64,000 nucleotides of DNA from Paracoccaceae bacterium (GTDB lineage Bacteria > Pseudomonadota > Alphaproteobacteria > Rhodobacterales > Rhodobacteraceae): NCBI GenBank assembly GCA_030148225.1, contig JASBTX010000028.1:1-64000 (forward strand), read 5' to 3'. The translations under genes and the position numbers were made by a program. A model generated the notes under the pieces. That model saw nothing but the letters and a program-made list of their open reading frames with translations, was not told the DNA's origin and ran no database searches. Shown one piece after another: positions 52,006-60,185 of the stretch; within the stretch, counting starts at the first letter, position 1, and each line of letters begins with the position of its first letter.

Positions 52006-52923
52006 ATGTCACTGATACTGCTGGCAGAGCAGGTGCTGAACGGCCTGCAATTCGGCGTCATGCTGTTTCTGATGGCTGCCGGGCTCACGCTGATATTCGG
52101 CGTGATGGGGCTGATCAATCTGGCGCATGGCTCGCTTTACATGATCGGGGCTTTTGCGGCGGCGGGTGTGGCAGCGGCGACCGGGTCTTTCCTGCTGGCG
52201 CTGGCCGCGAGCCTTGCGGCGGCGGCGATTGTCGGCGGAGTGATCGAACTGGTGGTGATCCGCCGCCTTTATCAGCGCGACCATCTGGATCAGGTGCTGG
52301 CGACATTCGCGCTGATCCTAGTCCTGTCCGAGGCAACCCGCTGGGCCTTTGGCTCTTTCCCGCTTTATCTGAACATCCCGCCCGCGCTCTCGGGCAGCGT
52401 GCGTCTGCCGGGCGGTATCGAATATTCGCTTTACCGGCTGAGCCTCATCGGTATCGGCCTTCTGATCGCGCTGGCGCTATTCTGGCTGATCTCGAAAACG
52501 CGGATCGGCATGCGCATCCGCGCCGGCGAAAACGACCGCGAGATGATTGCGGCGCTTGGCGTTGATATTTCAAAGCTTTATACTGTGATCTTCGCGCTGG
52601 GTGCCGCGCTGGCGGGCCTGTCGGGTGCCTTGGTTGGTGCCATACAATCGGTGCAGGTGGGCATGGGTGAGCCTGTGCTGATCCTGGCCTTCGTCGTGAT
52701 CGTGATCGGTGGGATCGGCTCGATCAAGGGGGCGTTGATCGGCGCGGTGCTGGTCGGCCTCACCGATACGCTGGGCCGGGTGCTGCTGCCGCCCTTCTTT
52801 GCCACCTTCATGGAGAAATCGGCAGCGACCACCGTGGGATCGTCGCTTTCGTCGATGCTGATCTACATCCTGATGGCGGCGGTGCTCATCTTCCGCCCCA
52901 GCGGCCTTTACGGGAGGGCATGA
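52006..52923 (+). CDS. Liv-type ABC permease (LivH-like)
   Basis: Predicted 305 residues with about eight membrane segments: LAEQVLNGLQFGVMLFLMAAGLTLIFGVMGLINLAHGSLYMIGAF is the typical LivH start, and EPVLILAFVVIVIGGIGSIKGALIGAVLVGLTDTL is the conserved loop. It forms the channel with the next gene. Stop is two bases before the GTG start of livM-like. Confidence 0.93.
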   Translation: MSLILLAEQVLNGLQFGVMLFLMAAGLTLIFGVMGLINLAHGSLYMIGAFAAAGVAAATGSFLLALAASLAAAAIVGGVIELVVIRRLYQRDHLDQVLATFALILVLSEATRWAFGSFPLYLNIPPALSGSVRLPGGIEYSLYRLSLIGIGLLIALALFWLISKTRIGMRIRAGENDREMIAALGVDISKLYTVIFALGAALAGLSGALVGAIQSVQVGMGEPVLILAFVVIVIGGIGSIKGALIGAVLVGLTDTLGRVLLPPFFATFMEKSAATTVGSSLSSMLIYILMAAVLIFRPSGLYGRA

Positions 52924-52924
52924 G

Positions 52925-53908
52925 GTGATCGCCGAACGCTGGCTGAATGCGGCGCTTTACCTTGCGCTGCTGGCGGTGCCGCTGGCAGCATGGGCGCTGG
53001 ATGAGCCATTTGTCATCACGTTGGCCACCAAAATCGCCATCCTCGCCATCGCAGGGGTGGGGCTGAACCTCGCACTGGGGCTGGGCGGACTGGTCAGCCT
53101 TGGCCATGCGGCGTTTTTCGGCATCGGCGGCTATGCCATGGGCATACTGGCCAGCCACGCCCAGAGCTATACGCCCCTCATGCAATCACCATTTCTGATC
53201 GAGGGTACCAAATCCATGCCGGTGATCTGGCTGGTCGCGATTGTGGTTTCTGCCGCTGCCGCGCTGGTGATCGGCGCGCTCAGCCTGCGCACCACGGGCG
53301 TCTATTTCATCATGGTCACGCTCGCCTTTGGGCAGATGCTCTTTTTCTTTGCCATCAGCTGGCCGGCCTATGGCGGCGAGGACGGGCTGTCGATCTATGT
53401 ACGAAACGGGTTTCCCGGTCTGAATACACTTGATCCGATCCAGTTCTTTGCCATTGCCTTTGTCATCCTGTCGCTGGTGCTCATTCTGGTCTCGCGCCTG
53501 TCGCGTTCGGCATTTGGTCTGGCGCTGGACGGGGCGCGCCAGAATGTGGCACGTGCGGAAACCGTAGGGATCAATCCCTTTCGCGTCAGGCTGGTGGCCT
53601 TTACGATTTCAGGCGCCATTACCGGGCTGGCCGGAGCGCTTTTTGCCGATCTGAACCGCTTTGTCAGCCCCAGCATGTTCAGCTGGCAAACCAGCGGCGA
53701 AATCATGATCTTTGTCATTCTGGGCGGGGTGGCGCGGCTTTACGGGCCGCTGGCCGGTGCCATGCTTTTTATCCTGCTTGAGCATTTCCTGGGCGGTATA
53801 TCGGAGTTCTGGCATATCTATCTGGGTCTTGTTCTTCTTGGTGTGGTTCTCTTTGCCCGGGGCGGGCTGATCGGCACCCTTTCGCGCGCGGCGGCGCCCC
53901 ATGACTGA
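52925..53908 (+). CDS. Liv-type ABC permease (LivM-like)
   Basis: Predicted 327 residues from a GTG start; about ten membrane segments. AGVGLNLALGLGGLVSLGHAAFFGIGGYAMGIL and VGINPFRVRLVAFTISGAITGLAGALFADLNRFVSPSMFSWQTSGEIMIFVILGG are LivM blocks. It overlaps the ATPase gene by eight bases. Confidence 0.93.
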   Translation: MIAERWLNAALYLALLAVPLAAWALDEPFVITLATKIAILAIAGVGLNLALGLGGLVSLGHAAFFGIGGYAMGILASHAQSYTPLMQSPFLIEGTKSMPVIWLVAIVVSAAAALVIGALSLRTTGVYFIMVTLAFGQMLFFFAISWPAYGGEDGLSIYVRNGFPGLNTLDPIQFFAIAFVILSLVLILVSRLSRSAFGLALDGARQNVARAETVGINPFRVRLVAFTISGAITGLAGALFADLNRFVSPSMFSWQTSGEIMIFVILGGVARLYGPLAGAMLFILLEHFLGGISEFWHIYLGLVLLGVVLFARGGLIGTLSRAAAPHD

Positions 53909-54656
53909 GCCGGTTCTCGCACTGACGGGGATCTCCAGGTCCTTTGGCGCGCTCCGCGCGAATGACGATATTTCGCTGACGCTGAGAGCGGGCGAAATTC
54001 ACGCGCTGATCGGCCCGAACGGCGCCGGCAAATCGACCCTGATCCAGCAGATCGCCGGTGCGCTGAAACCCGATCGGGGCCGGATCACCTTTCTGGGCCG
54101 CGACATCACGGGCCTGTCGACGGCCAGCCGGGCCCGGCTGGGCCTTGCGCGGACCTTTCAGATATCGGCGCTGGCCATGGAACACACCGTGCTGCAAAAC
54201 GCCGTTCTGGGGGCGCTGGGGTACAGCGGTCGTGTCTTTCGCTTCTTTCGTCCGGTGATGGATGATCCGGCGCTGGTTGAACCTGCGCGCGCGGCGCTTG
54301 CGCGGACCGGACTTGCCGATCTGGCCCATCAGCGGACCGGCGCGCTGTCGCATGGCCAGCGCCGCCAACTCGAGGTTGCCATCGCGCTGACGCTGGAACC
54401 GCGGGCCTTTCTGATGGATGAGCCGATGGCCGGGATGGGGGCCGACGGCTCGCGCATGCTGACCGATTTCCTCAGGACCCTCAGCCGCGATGCGCCGATC
54501 CTGCTGGTCGAGCATGACATGGACGCGGTATTTGCCCTGGCCGACCGGATCAGCGTTCTGGATTACGGCCGTGTCATTGCCACGGGATCGGTTGACGAAA
54601 TCCGTGCCCATCCCGAAGTACGGCGTGCCTATCTGGGCGGGGAGGGTGTGGGATGA
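53901..54656 (+). CDS. Liv-type ABC ATPase (LivG-like)
   Basis: Predicted 251 residues: Walker A GPNGAGKST, signature LSHGQRRQLEVAIAL, Walker B FLMDEPMAGMG, H-loop LLVEHDMDAVFALADR, and the LivG-type insert GLARTFQISALAMEHTVLQNAVLGALGY. It powers import with the LivF-like partner, with which it overlaps by four bases. Confidence 0.94.
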   Translation: MTEPVLALTGISRSFGALRANDDISLTLRAGEIHALIGPNGAGKSTLIQQIAGALKPDRGRITFLGRDITGLSTASRARLGLARTFQISALAMEHTVLQNAVLGALGYSGRVFRFFRPVMDDPALVEPARAALARTGLADLAHQRTGALSHGQRRQLEVAIALTLEPRAFLMDEPMAGMGADGSRMLTDFLRTLSRDAPILLVEHDMDAVFALADRISVLDYGRVIATGSVDEIRAHPEVRRAYLGGEGVG

Positions 54657-55342
54657 GCCTTCTCAGCCTTTCCGGCGTGACCGCGTCCTATGGCCCGACA
54701 CAGGTGCTTTTCGGCGTCGATCTGACCCTGAGGGAGGGCGAGGTGCTGGCGCTGATGGGCCGCAATGGCATGGGCAAGACGACAACCGTGCGTGTGATCA
54801 CGCGCCTTCTGGCACATCGTGACGGCGAGGTTCGTTTTGCCGGTGCCGATCTGGCGGGCAAACCGCCCTATCGTGCCGCGCAGATGGGTCTTGGCCTCGT
54901 GCCCGAGGGGCGGCGCTGTTTCCGGGGGCTGACGGTTGGTGAAAACCTGCTGGTCGCGGCCCGCCCGGGCGAGTGGGACATGGCGCGGGTGACGGCACTT
55001 CTGCCGCGCCTTGGTGAGCGGTTTGGGCAGGACGCGGCCTCGCTCTCCGGCGGTGAGCAGCAGATGCTGGCGATTGGCCGCGCGCTCATGACCAATCCGC
55101 GACTCCTGATCCTGGATGAGGCGACCGAAGGCCTCGCCCCCGTCCTCAGGCAGGAGATCTGGACCGCCATCGCCGGGCTCAGGCAAGAGACCCGCCTCGC
55201 GATTCTGGTGATCGACAAGACATTGGATGAGTTGCGCCGGATCGCCGACAATGCGGTGATCCTGGAACGTGGCCGAACCGTCTGGTCAGGCGCTTTTTCT
55301 GGCCTGACGCCAGAACTGACCGACCGATATCTGGGCGTCTGA
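54653..55342 (+). CDS. Liv-type ABC ATPase (LivF-like)
   Basis: Predicted 229 residues: Walker A GRNGMGKTT, Q-loop region GLVPEGRRCFRGLTVGENL (typical LivF), signature LSGGEQQMLAIGRAL, Walker B LLILDEATEGLAP. H-loop position reads VIDKTLDEL, so the usual His is replaced by Asp-Lys as in some LivF proteins. It ends convergent with ilvN, 24 bases away. Confidence 0.93.
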   Translation: MSLLSLSGVTASYGPTQVLFGVDLTLREGEVLALMGRNGMGKTTTVRVITRLLAHRDGEVRFAGADLAGKPPYRAAQMGLGLVPEGRRCFRGLTVGENLLVAARPGEWDMARVTALLPRLGERFGQDAASLSGGEQQMLAIGRALMTNPRLLILDEATEGLAPVLRQEIWTAIAGLRQETRLAILVIDKTLDELRRIADNAVILERGRTVWSGAFSGLTPELTDRYLGV

Positions 55343-55366
55343 GACGGGCTTAGGTCGGTTTCCGGC

Positions 55367-55933
55367 TCAGGCGCCCGCCCCGCGCGAGAGGGCGGCCACG
55401 CCCGTGCGCGCCACTTCAACCAGGCCCAGAGGGCGCATCAGATCGGCAAAGGCATCGATCTTTTCCGGCGTGCCGGTCAGTTCAAAAACAAAGCTCTCCA
55501 GCGTGCTGTCGACGACCGAGGCGCGGAATATCTCGGCGATGCGCAGCGCCTCGACCCGCTTTTCCCCGGCGCCCGCCACCTTGAAAAGCGCAAGCTCGCG
55601 TTCGACCGAAGGTCCCTCGACCGTCAGGTCATGCACTTCGTGCACCGGCACGATACGGTCCAGCTGCGACTTGATCTGTTCGATGATCTGCGGCGTGCCC
55701 GTGGTCACGACCGTGATGCGTGAGCGTTTGCCCTCGTGATCGATCTCGGCCACCGTCAGGCTCTCGATATTGTAACCGCGCCCGGAAAAAAGCCCGATCA
55801 CCCGCGCCAACACACCCGCCTCATTATCAACCACGACCGCCAGCGTGTGCTGCTCCTGCGTATCCGAGAAATTCGAGCGCAGGTTATAGGCCGAATGGCT
55901 GGTTGCGCCTTTCTTGATCTTGAGAGCGTTCAT
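55367..55933 (-). CDS. ilvN: Acetolactate synthase small (regulatory) subunit
   Basis: Predicted 188 residues. N-terminal ACT domain: HTLAVVVDNEAGVLARVIGLFSGRGYNIESLTVAEIDHEGKRSRITVVT; the C-terminal half (about 95-180) is the usual second ACT-like domain (VLALFKV region, FELTGTPEKIDAFADLM). It binds valine and confers feedback inhibition on the large subunit. It is 232 bases downstream of ilvI on the same strand, with a repeat pair in the gap. Confidence 0.96.
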   Translation of the reverse strand: MNALKIKKGATSHSAYNLRSNFSDTQEQHTLAVVVDNEAGVLARVIGLFSGRGYNIESLTVAEIDHEGKRSRITVVTTGTPQIIEQIKSQLDRIVPVHEVHDLTVEGPSVERELALFKVAGAGEKRVEALRIAEIFRASVVDSTLESFVFELTGTPEKIDAFADLMRPLGLVEVARTGVAALSRGAGA

Positions 55934-55989
55934 GTCGGTCTTCCTTGTGCGATCTTTCGGAATGCGGATGGGGCGGACGCCTCCGGCGG

Positions 55990-56012
55990 GAGTATTGTTA
56001 ACAAAGAAGAAA
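55990..56012 (+). repeat. Intergenic repeat copy 1 (GAGTATT...ACAAAGAAGAAA)
   Basis: GAGTATT followed by GTTA and ACAAAGAAGAAA. An almost identical copy in the opposite orientation is at 56119-56140. Preceded by a GC-rich palindrome CGCCTCCGGCGGGA. From general familiarity such elements recur in Rhodobacteraceae intergenic regions; no database check was made. Confidence 0.6.
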
Positions 56013-56118
56013 GGAAATCATGCTCCCCTCTGCCTGCGGTACAGGCTGGAGAGCCGATGACCGCCAAAGGAGAAGTCGCCCCGCCTGTCCTCACGGATGG
56101 CGGGGCGCATCGTTTTGA

Positions 56119-56140
56119 TTTCTTCTTTGTCCAAATACTC
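56119..56140 (-). repeat. Intergenic repeat copy 2 (inverted)
   Basis: On the minus strand GAGTATTTGG is followed by ACAAAGAAGAAA, matching copy 1 except for the four-base middle. The two copies face away from a 106-base centre and could fold the transcript between ilvI and ilvN into a long stem. Confidence 0.6.
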
Positions 56141-56165
56141 ATGGCGCGACCTCTCGGCTTGTCCG

Positions 56166-57926
56166 TCAGACGAGGACGGCGCCGGTATTGCCGATGGCGC
56201 TGGACGTGTCCGCGTTTTCGCCCAACAGCATCTTGTTATGCGGCTCGCCCGACGGGATCATCGGGAAGCAGTTCTCGTGCTTTTCGACGAGACAGTCAAA
56301 AAGAACCGGCCCGTCATGGTTCAGCATCTCCATGATGGCGTCGTCGAGATCAGCCGGATCGGTGCAGAGAATGCCCTTGGCCCCGAAAGCATCGGCCAGC
56401 TTGACGAAATCCGGCAACGCCTCGGACCAGGAATGCGAATAGCGTTCGCCATGCAGAAGCTCCTGCCACTGGCGCACCATGCCGAGGCGTTCATTGTTCA
56501 GGATGAACTGCTTGACGGGCAGGCGGTATTGTGCGGCGGTGCCCATTTCCTGCATGTTCATCAGCCAGCTCGCCTCGCCCGCGACATTGATCACCAGCGC
56601 ATCCGGATGGGCGACCTGCACCCCGATTGAGGCCGGAAAGCCATAGCCCATCGTCCCGAGACCGCCCGATGTCATCCAGCGGTTCGGGTCCTCGAAACCC
56701 AGATATTGCGCCGCCCACATCTGGTGCTGACCTACTTCGGTGGTAATAAAGCGATTGGGATGGTCCTTGGTCAGCGCCTCGAGCCGGACAAGTGCGTCCT
56801 GCGGTTTGATGGTTTTCTTTGACGGGGTGAAATCAAGGCAGCGGATGCGCCGCCAGTCATCGATATCGGCCCACCATTGCTTTAGACCTTCCTTGTGGGT
56901 CTTGCGCCCGCGCGCCTTCCAGATGCGCAGAAGGTCCTCGAGAACGTGGCCGACATCGCCGATGATCGGGATATCGACATGGATCACCTTGTTGATCGAG
57001 GAGGGGTCGATATCGATATGCGCTTTTTGCGAACCGGGGCTGAAGGCATCAACGCGCCCGGTGATCCGGTCGTCGAAGCGGGCACCGACATTGATCATCA
57101 GGTCACAGCCATGCATGGCCATGTTCGCCTCGTAAAGCCCGTGCATGCCCAGCATACCCAGCCAGCGCTTGCCGCTGGCGGGGTAGGCGCCCAGCCCCAT
57201 CAGTGTGGATGTGACGGGGAAATTGGTGGCATCGACCAGTTCGCGCAACAGCTGCGATGCGGACGGCCCCGAATTGATCACGCCGCCGCCGGTATAGAAG
57301 ATCGGCCGCTTTGCCGTTTCCATCAGCGCGACCAGCGCCTCGATCGCGGCCTGATCGCCCTTGACGCGCGGCTGATAGTGGCCAAGGTCGGCCTTGGCGG
57401 GCGGTGTATAGGCGCCGCTGGCAAACTGCACATCCTTGGGAATATCGATCAGCACCGGGCCGGGGCGTCCGGATGTGGCAACGTGGAAGGCCTCGTGGAT
57501 CACACCGGACAGGCGATCAGTTTCCTTGACCAGCCAGTTATGCTTGGTGCAGGGGCGGGTGATGCCGACGGTATCGGCCTCCTGAAACGCATCATTGCCG
57601 ATCATGAATGTGGGCACCTGACCGGTCAGCACGACAAGGGGGATCGAATCCATCAGCGCGTCGGTGATGCCGGTCACCGCATTGGTGGCACCGGGGCCCG
57701 AGGTAACGAGGACGACGCCGGGTTTACCGGTGGAACGGGCGTAACCCTCGGCGGCATGCACCGCACCCTGTTCATGGCGCACGAGAAAATGGCGGATGTC
57801 GTTTTGCTGAAAGATCTCGTCATAGATCGGCAGGACGGCGCCGCCGGGATATCCAAACACCGTGTCCACGCCCTGATCCTTGAGGGCCTGAACAACCATT
57901 TGCGCGCCGGTCATCTGACGTGTCAT
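56166..57926 (-). CDS. ilvI: Acetolactate synthase large (catalytic) subunit
   Basis: Predicted 586 residues. TPP-dependent enzyme making acetolactate or acetohydroxybutyrate for valine, leucine and isoleucine. GYPGGAVLPIYDEIF, the catalytic Glu in RHEQGAVHAAEGYAR, FAD-linking region, and the TPP-motif GLGTMGYGFPASIGVQVAHPDALVINVAGEASWLMN are present. The TPP motif reads GEASWLMN in place of the usual GDGSFLMN: conserved Asp-Gly is replaced by Glu-Ala (position near 450). The gene lies behind a leader peptide and attenuator at 57962-58062. Confidence 0.96.
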   Translation of the reverse strand: MTRQMTGAQMVVQALKDQGVDTVFGYPGGAVLPIYDEIFQQNDIRHFLVRHEQGAVHAAEGYARSTGKPGVVLVTSGPGATNAVTGITDALMDSIPLVVLTGQVPTFMIGNDAFQEADTVGITRPCTKHNWLVKETDRLSGVIHEAFHVATSGRPGPVLIDIPKDVQFASGAYTPPAKADLGHYQPRVKGDQAAIEALVALMETAKRPIFYTGGGVINSGPSASQLLRELVDATNFPVTSTLMGLGAYPASGKRWLGMLGMHGLYEANMAMHGCDLMINVGARFDDRITGRVDAFSPGSQKAHIDIDPSSINKVIHVDIPIIGDVGHVLEDLLRIWKARGRKTHKEGLKQWWADIDDWRRIRCLDFTPSKKTIKPQDALVRLEALTKDHPNRFITTEVGQHQMWAAQYLGFEDPNRWMTSGGLGTMGYGFPASIGVQVAHPDALVINVAGEASWLMNMQEMGTAAQYRLPVKQFILNNERLGMVRQWQELLHGERYSHSWSEALPDFVKLADAFGAKGILCTDPADLDDAIMEMLNHDGPVLFDCLVEKHENCFPMIPSGEPHNKMLLGENADTSSAIGNTGAVLV

Positions 57927-57961
57927 GTCTCTCTCTCCGTTCGGGGCCGGTGCCGGCCCAT

Positions 57962-57988
57962 AAAAAAACCCCCGGTCTTACTCGGGGG
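57962..57988 (-). terminator. Attenuator terminator of the ilv leader
   Basis: On the minus strand CCCCCG (57988-57983) pairs with CGGGGG (57974-57969), loop AGTAAGAC, followed by seven T. It lies between the leader peptide and ilvI and is a typical Rho-independent terminator. Confidence 0.88.
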
Positions 57989-58031
57989 CGCATGGGGTCC
58001 TCTCAGGGTGTCCGTTACCGGCCCATGCGCC
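57987..58031 (-). promoter_or_regulatory. Antiterminator stem of the ilv leader
   Basis: GGCGCATGGG (transcript; 58031-58022), located in the last codons of the leader peptide, pairs perfectly over 10 bp with CCCATGCGCC (57996-57987). The second arm runs into the first bases of the terminator stem, so the two structures compete. Confidence 0.75.
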
Positions 58032-58062
58032 ATTTCACCACGAGTACGACGATATCGAACAT
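58015..58062 (-). CDS. ilv operon leader peptide (IVVLVV)
   Basis: A 15-codon frame, MFDIVVLVVKWRMGR, with GAGGA about nine bases before the ATG. Codons 4-9 encode Ile-Val-Val-Leu-Val-Val. Stalling there when branched-chain amino acids are scarce would leave the 58022-58031 segment free to form the antiterminator and allow ilvI transcription; without stalling the terminator forms. This is the classical attenuation design; it is inferred from sequence. Confidence 0.85.
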   Translation of the reverse strand: MFDIVVLVVKWRMGR

Positions 58063-58329
58063 GTTGCGGGGTCCTCGATTTCCTCGTCAAAACTTACGGA
58101 GGGTACATGAAGGGGTCAACCGGGAATTTCAAGAATAAAATTACGTGAAACTCAAAAAATCGTAACTTTATTATGTTCTGGGATCAGATTTTGTAATTGC
58201 TGAAAATTTCCTGATCAAATCTTCTGCCGCCGATAGAAAGTTTTCATATCGCCTAATTCTTGATCACTTCCGTGAAATCCTTGTTAAGCTCGCTCCATTC
58301 CGAGTCACCATTACAAAGGCAGACAATCC
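58063..58329. other. AT-rich divergent promoter region between ilv leader and dehydrogenase gene
   Basis: No gene is seen here. It is notably AT-rich for this genome (about 58125-58270) and should contain the promoters for the ilv leader (minus) and the dehydrogenase (plus). No operator could be identified with confidence. Confidence 0.5.
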
Positions 58330-59760
58330 ATGGCACGTTCAGATGAGCCGAGTTTCCGCGACAGTGTGAACATGATGTTCAACAGGGCCGTTGCCCTGAC
58401 GGGGCTGCCCCCCGGACTGGTCGAGAAAATCCGCGTCTGCAATGCCACCTATACCGTGCGTTTCGGCGTCAGGCTGCGCGGCGATATTCATACATTCACG
58501 GGCTACAGGTCGGTGCATTCGGAACATATGGAGCCGGTCAAGGGCGGCATCCGTTATGCCACATCTGTCAACCAGAACGAGGTCGAGGCGCTGGCGGCGC
58601 TGATGACGTTCAAATGCGCCCTCGTGGAAACGCCCTTTGGCGGCTCGAAGGGCGGGTTATGTCTGGACCCGCGCGAATGGGAAGAACATGAGATGGAGCA
58701 GATCACCCGCCGATTTGCCTATGAACTGGCCAAGCGCGATCTGATCAACCCGTCGCAGAACGTGCCCGCACCCGACATGGGGACGGGCGAGCGTGAAATG
58801 GCCTGGATCGCGGATCAGTACATGCGCATGAACACGACCGATATCAACGGGCGGGCCTGTGTCACGGGCAAGCCCCTGAATGCCGGCGGTATTGCCGGGC
58901 GGGTCGAGGCGACGGGGCGCGGTGTGCAATATGCCTTGCAGGAGTTTTTCCGCCACAAGGATGATGTTGCCGCTGCCGGGCTGGACGGCAAACTTGATGG
59001 CAAGCGCGTGATTGTTCAGGGCCTTGGCAATGTGGGCTATCACGCCGCCAAGTTTCTGGCCGATGAAGATAGCTGCAAGATCATCGCCATCATCGAGCGC
59101 GATGGCGGTATCTGCAATTATGACGGGCTGGATGTCGACGACGTGCGCGACTGGATTGCCGCGCATGGCGGTGTCTCGGGATACCCGCATGGTGACTATG
59201 TCTCGGATGGGGCCGCGCTTCTGGAATATGAATGCGACATCATGATCCCGGCGGCACTTGAGGGGGTGATCCACCTGTCAAACGCCGCGCGCGTCAAGGC
59301 GCCCCTGATCATCGAGGCGGCGAACGGGCCGATTACGGCGGGCGCGGACGAGATTTTGCGCAAGAAGGGCACGATCATCATTCCCGACATGTACGCCAAT
59401 GCCGGCGGTGTGACGGTGTCGTATTTCGAATGGGTCAAGAACCTGAGCCATATCCGCTTTGGCCGGATGCAGCGCCGTCAGGAAGAGGCGCGCCATCAGC
59501 TGCTTGTTGATGAGCTGAACCGGGTGATGGATGCGGCGGGGCTGTCTGAGCATCTCTCGGAGAGTTTCACGCAGCGCTATCTGAGCGGGGCAGGTGAACT
59601 GGAACTGGTGCGGTCGGGCCTTGATGACACGATGCGCGGCGCCTACCAGACGATGCGCGAGGTCTGGCGCAGCCGCGACGATGTCGAGGATTTGCGCGTT
59701 GCTGCCTATCTCGTGTCGATCGGGCGGGTGGCTGACAGCTATCGCGCCAAGGGGCTGTGA
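58330..59760 (+). CDS. Glu/Leu/Phe/Val dehydrogenase family protein
   Basis: Predicted 476 residues. KGGIRYATSVNQNEVEALAALMTFKCALVETPFGGSKGG contains the substrate-binding Lys and catalytic-region glycines, PAPDMGTGEREMAWIADQY the catalytic Asp, and VIVQGLGNVGYHAAKFLADE the NAD(P) fold. C-terminal IPDMYANAGGVTVSYFEWVKN is family-typical. It probably interconverts glutamate and 2-oxoglutarate with ammonia; length fits NAD-type glutamate dehydrogenase. Next to ilv genes, a branched-chain amino acid role is also possible. Confidence 0.94.
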   Translation: MARSDEPSFRDSVNMMFNRAVALTGLPPGLVEKIRVCNATYTVRFGVRLRGDIHTFTGYRSVHSEHMEPVKGGIRYATSVNQNEVEALAALMTFKCALVETPFGGSKGGLCLDPREWEEHEMEQITRRFAYELAKRDLINPSQNVPAPDMGTGEREMAWIADQYMRMNTTDINGRACVTGKPLNAGGIAGRVEATGRGVQYALQEFFRHKDDVAAAGLDGKLDGKRVIVQGLGNVGYHAAKFLADEDSCKIIAIIERDGGICNYDGLDVDDVRDWIAAHGGVSGYPHGDYVSDGAALLEYECDIMIPAALEGVIHLSNAARVKAPLIIEAANGPITAGADEILRKKGTIIIPDMYANAGGVTVSYFEWVKNLSHIRFGRMQRRQEEARHQLLVDELNRVMDAAGLSEHLSESFTQRYLSGAGELELVRSGLDDTMRGAYQTMREVWRSRDDVEDLRVAAYLVSIGRVADSYRAKGL

Positions 59761-59781
59761 TCATCGCCGGGCAAGCTGCAC

Positions 59782-60183
59782 ATGGGCGGTGAAACTGATC
59801 TGTCGCGGCTGCTGACGGGGCTGACGGCGACGCTGGATAGAGAGGTTTATGTGTTCGTCACGCTGGCTGACGGGCGGGTGCCGGACGGGCTGACCCCCAG
59901 AATGCGCTTCGAAGAGGGTGAAGGGACGACGCTGATCCTCACCCGTGCCGAGGCAGAGCAGCACGCCATGGCGTACGAATTTCCCTGCCGCATGATCACG
60001 CTGAATGTGCATTCGGCGCTGGAGGCGGTGGGGTTCATTGCCCATATCGCCACTGTGCTGGCGGCGCACGGCATGGGGGTCAATCCTGTGGCCGGGTTTT
60101 ACCACGATCATCTGTTCGTGCCGGATGGGCGCGAAGACGAGGCGCTGAGCGTTCTGCGCGATATCGCGGCGGGTGGTGGCTAG
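59782..60183 (+). CDS. ACT-like domain protein (DUF2241 type)
   Basis: Predicted 133 residues: DREVYVFVTLADGRVPDGLTPRMRFEEGEGTTLILTRAEAEQHAMAYEFPCRMITLNVHSALEAVGFIAHIATVLAAHGMGVNPVAGFYHDHLFVP follows the DUF2241/ACT-like pattern in short blocks. It probably senses an amino acid. Twenty-one bases after the dehydrogenase stop and same strand, so it may modulate that enzyme. Function is inference. Confidence 0.85.
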   Translation: MGGETDLSRLLTGLTATLDREVYVFVTLADGRVPDGLTPRMRFEEGEGTTLILTRAEAEQHAMAYEFPCRMITLNVHSALEAVGFIAHIATVLAAHGMGVNPVAGFYHDHLFVPDGREDEALSVLRDIAAGGG

Positions 60184-60185
60184 GT

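Noticed and set aside
56895..58148. A 417-residue plus-strand frame opposite ilvI and the leader
   Set aside because: Shadow of ilvI; it also runs across the attenuator. No domain.
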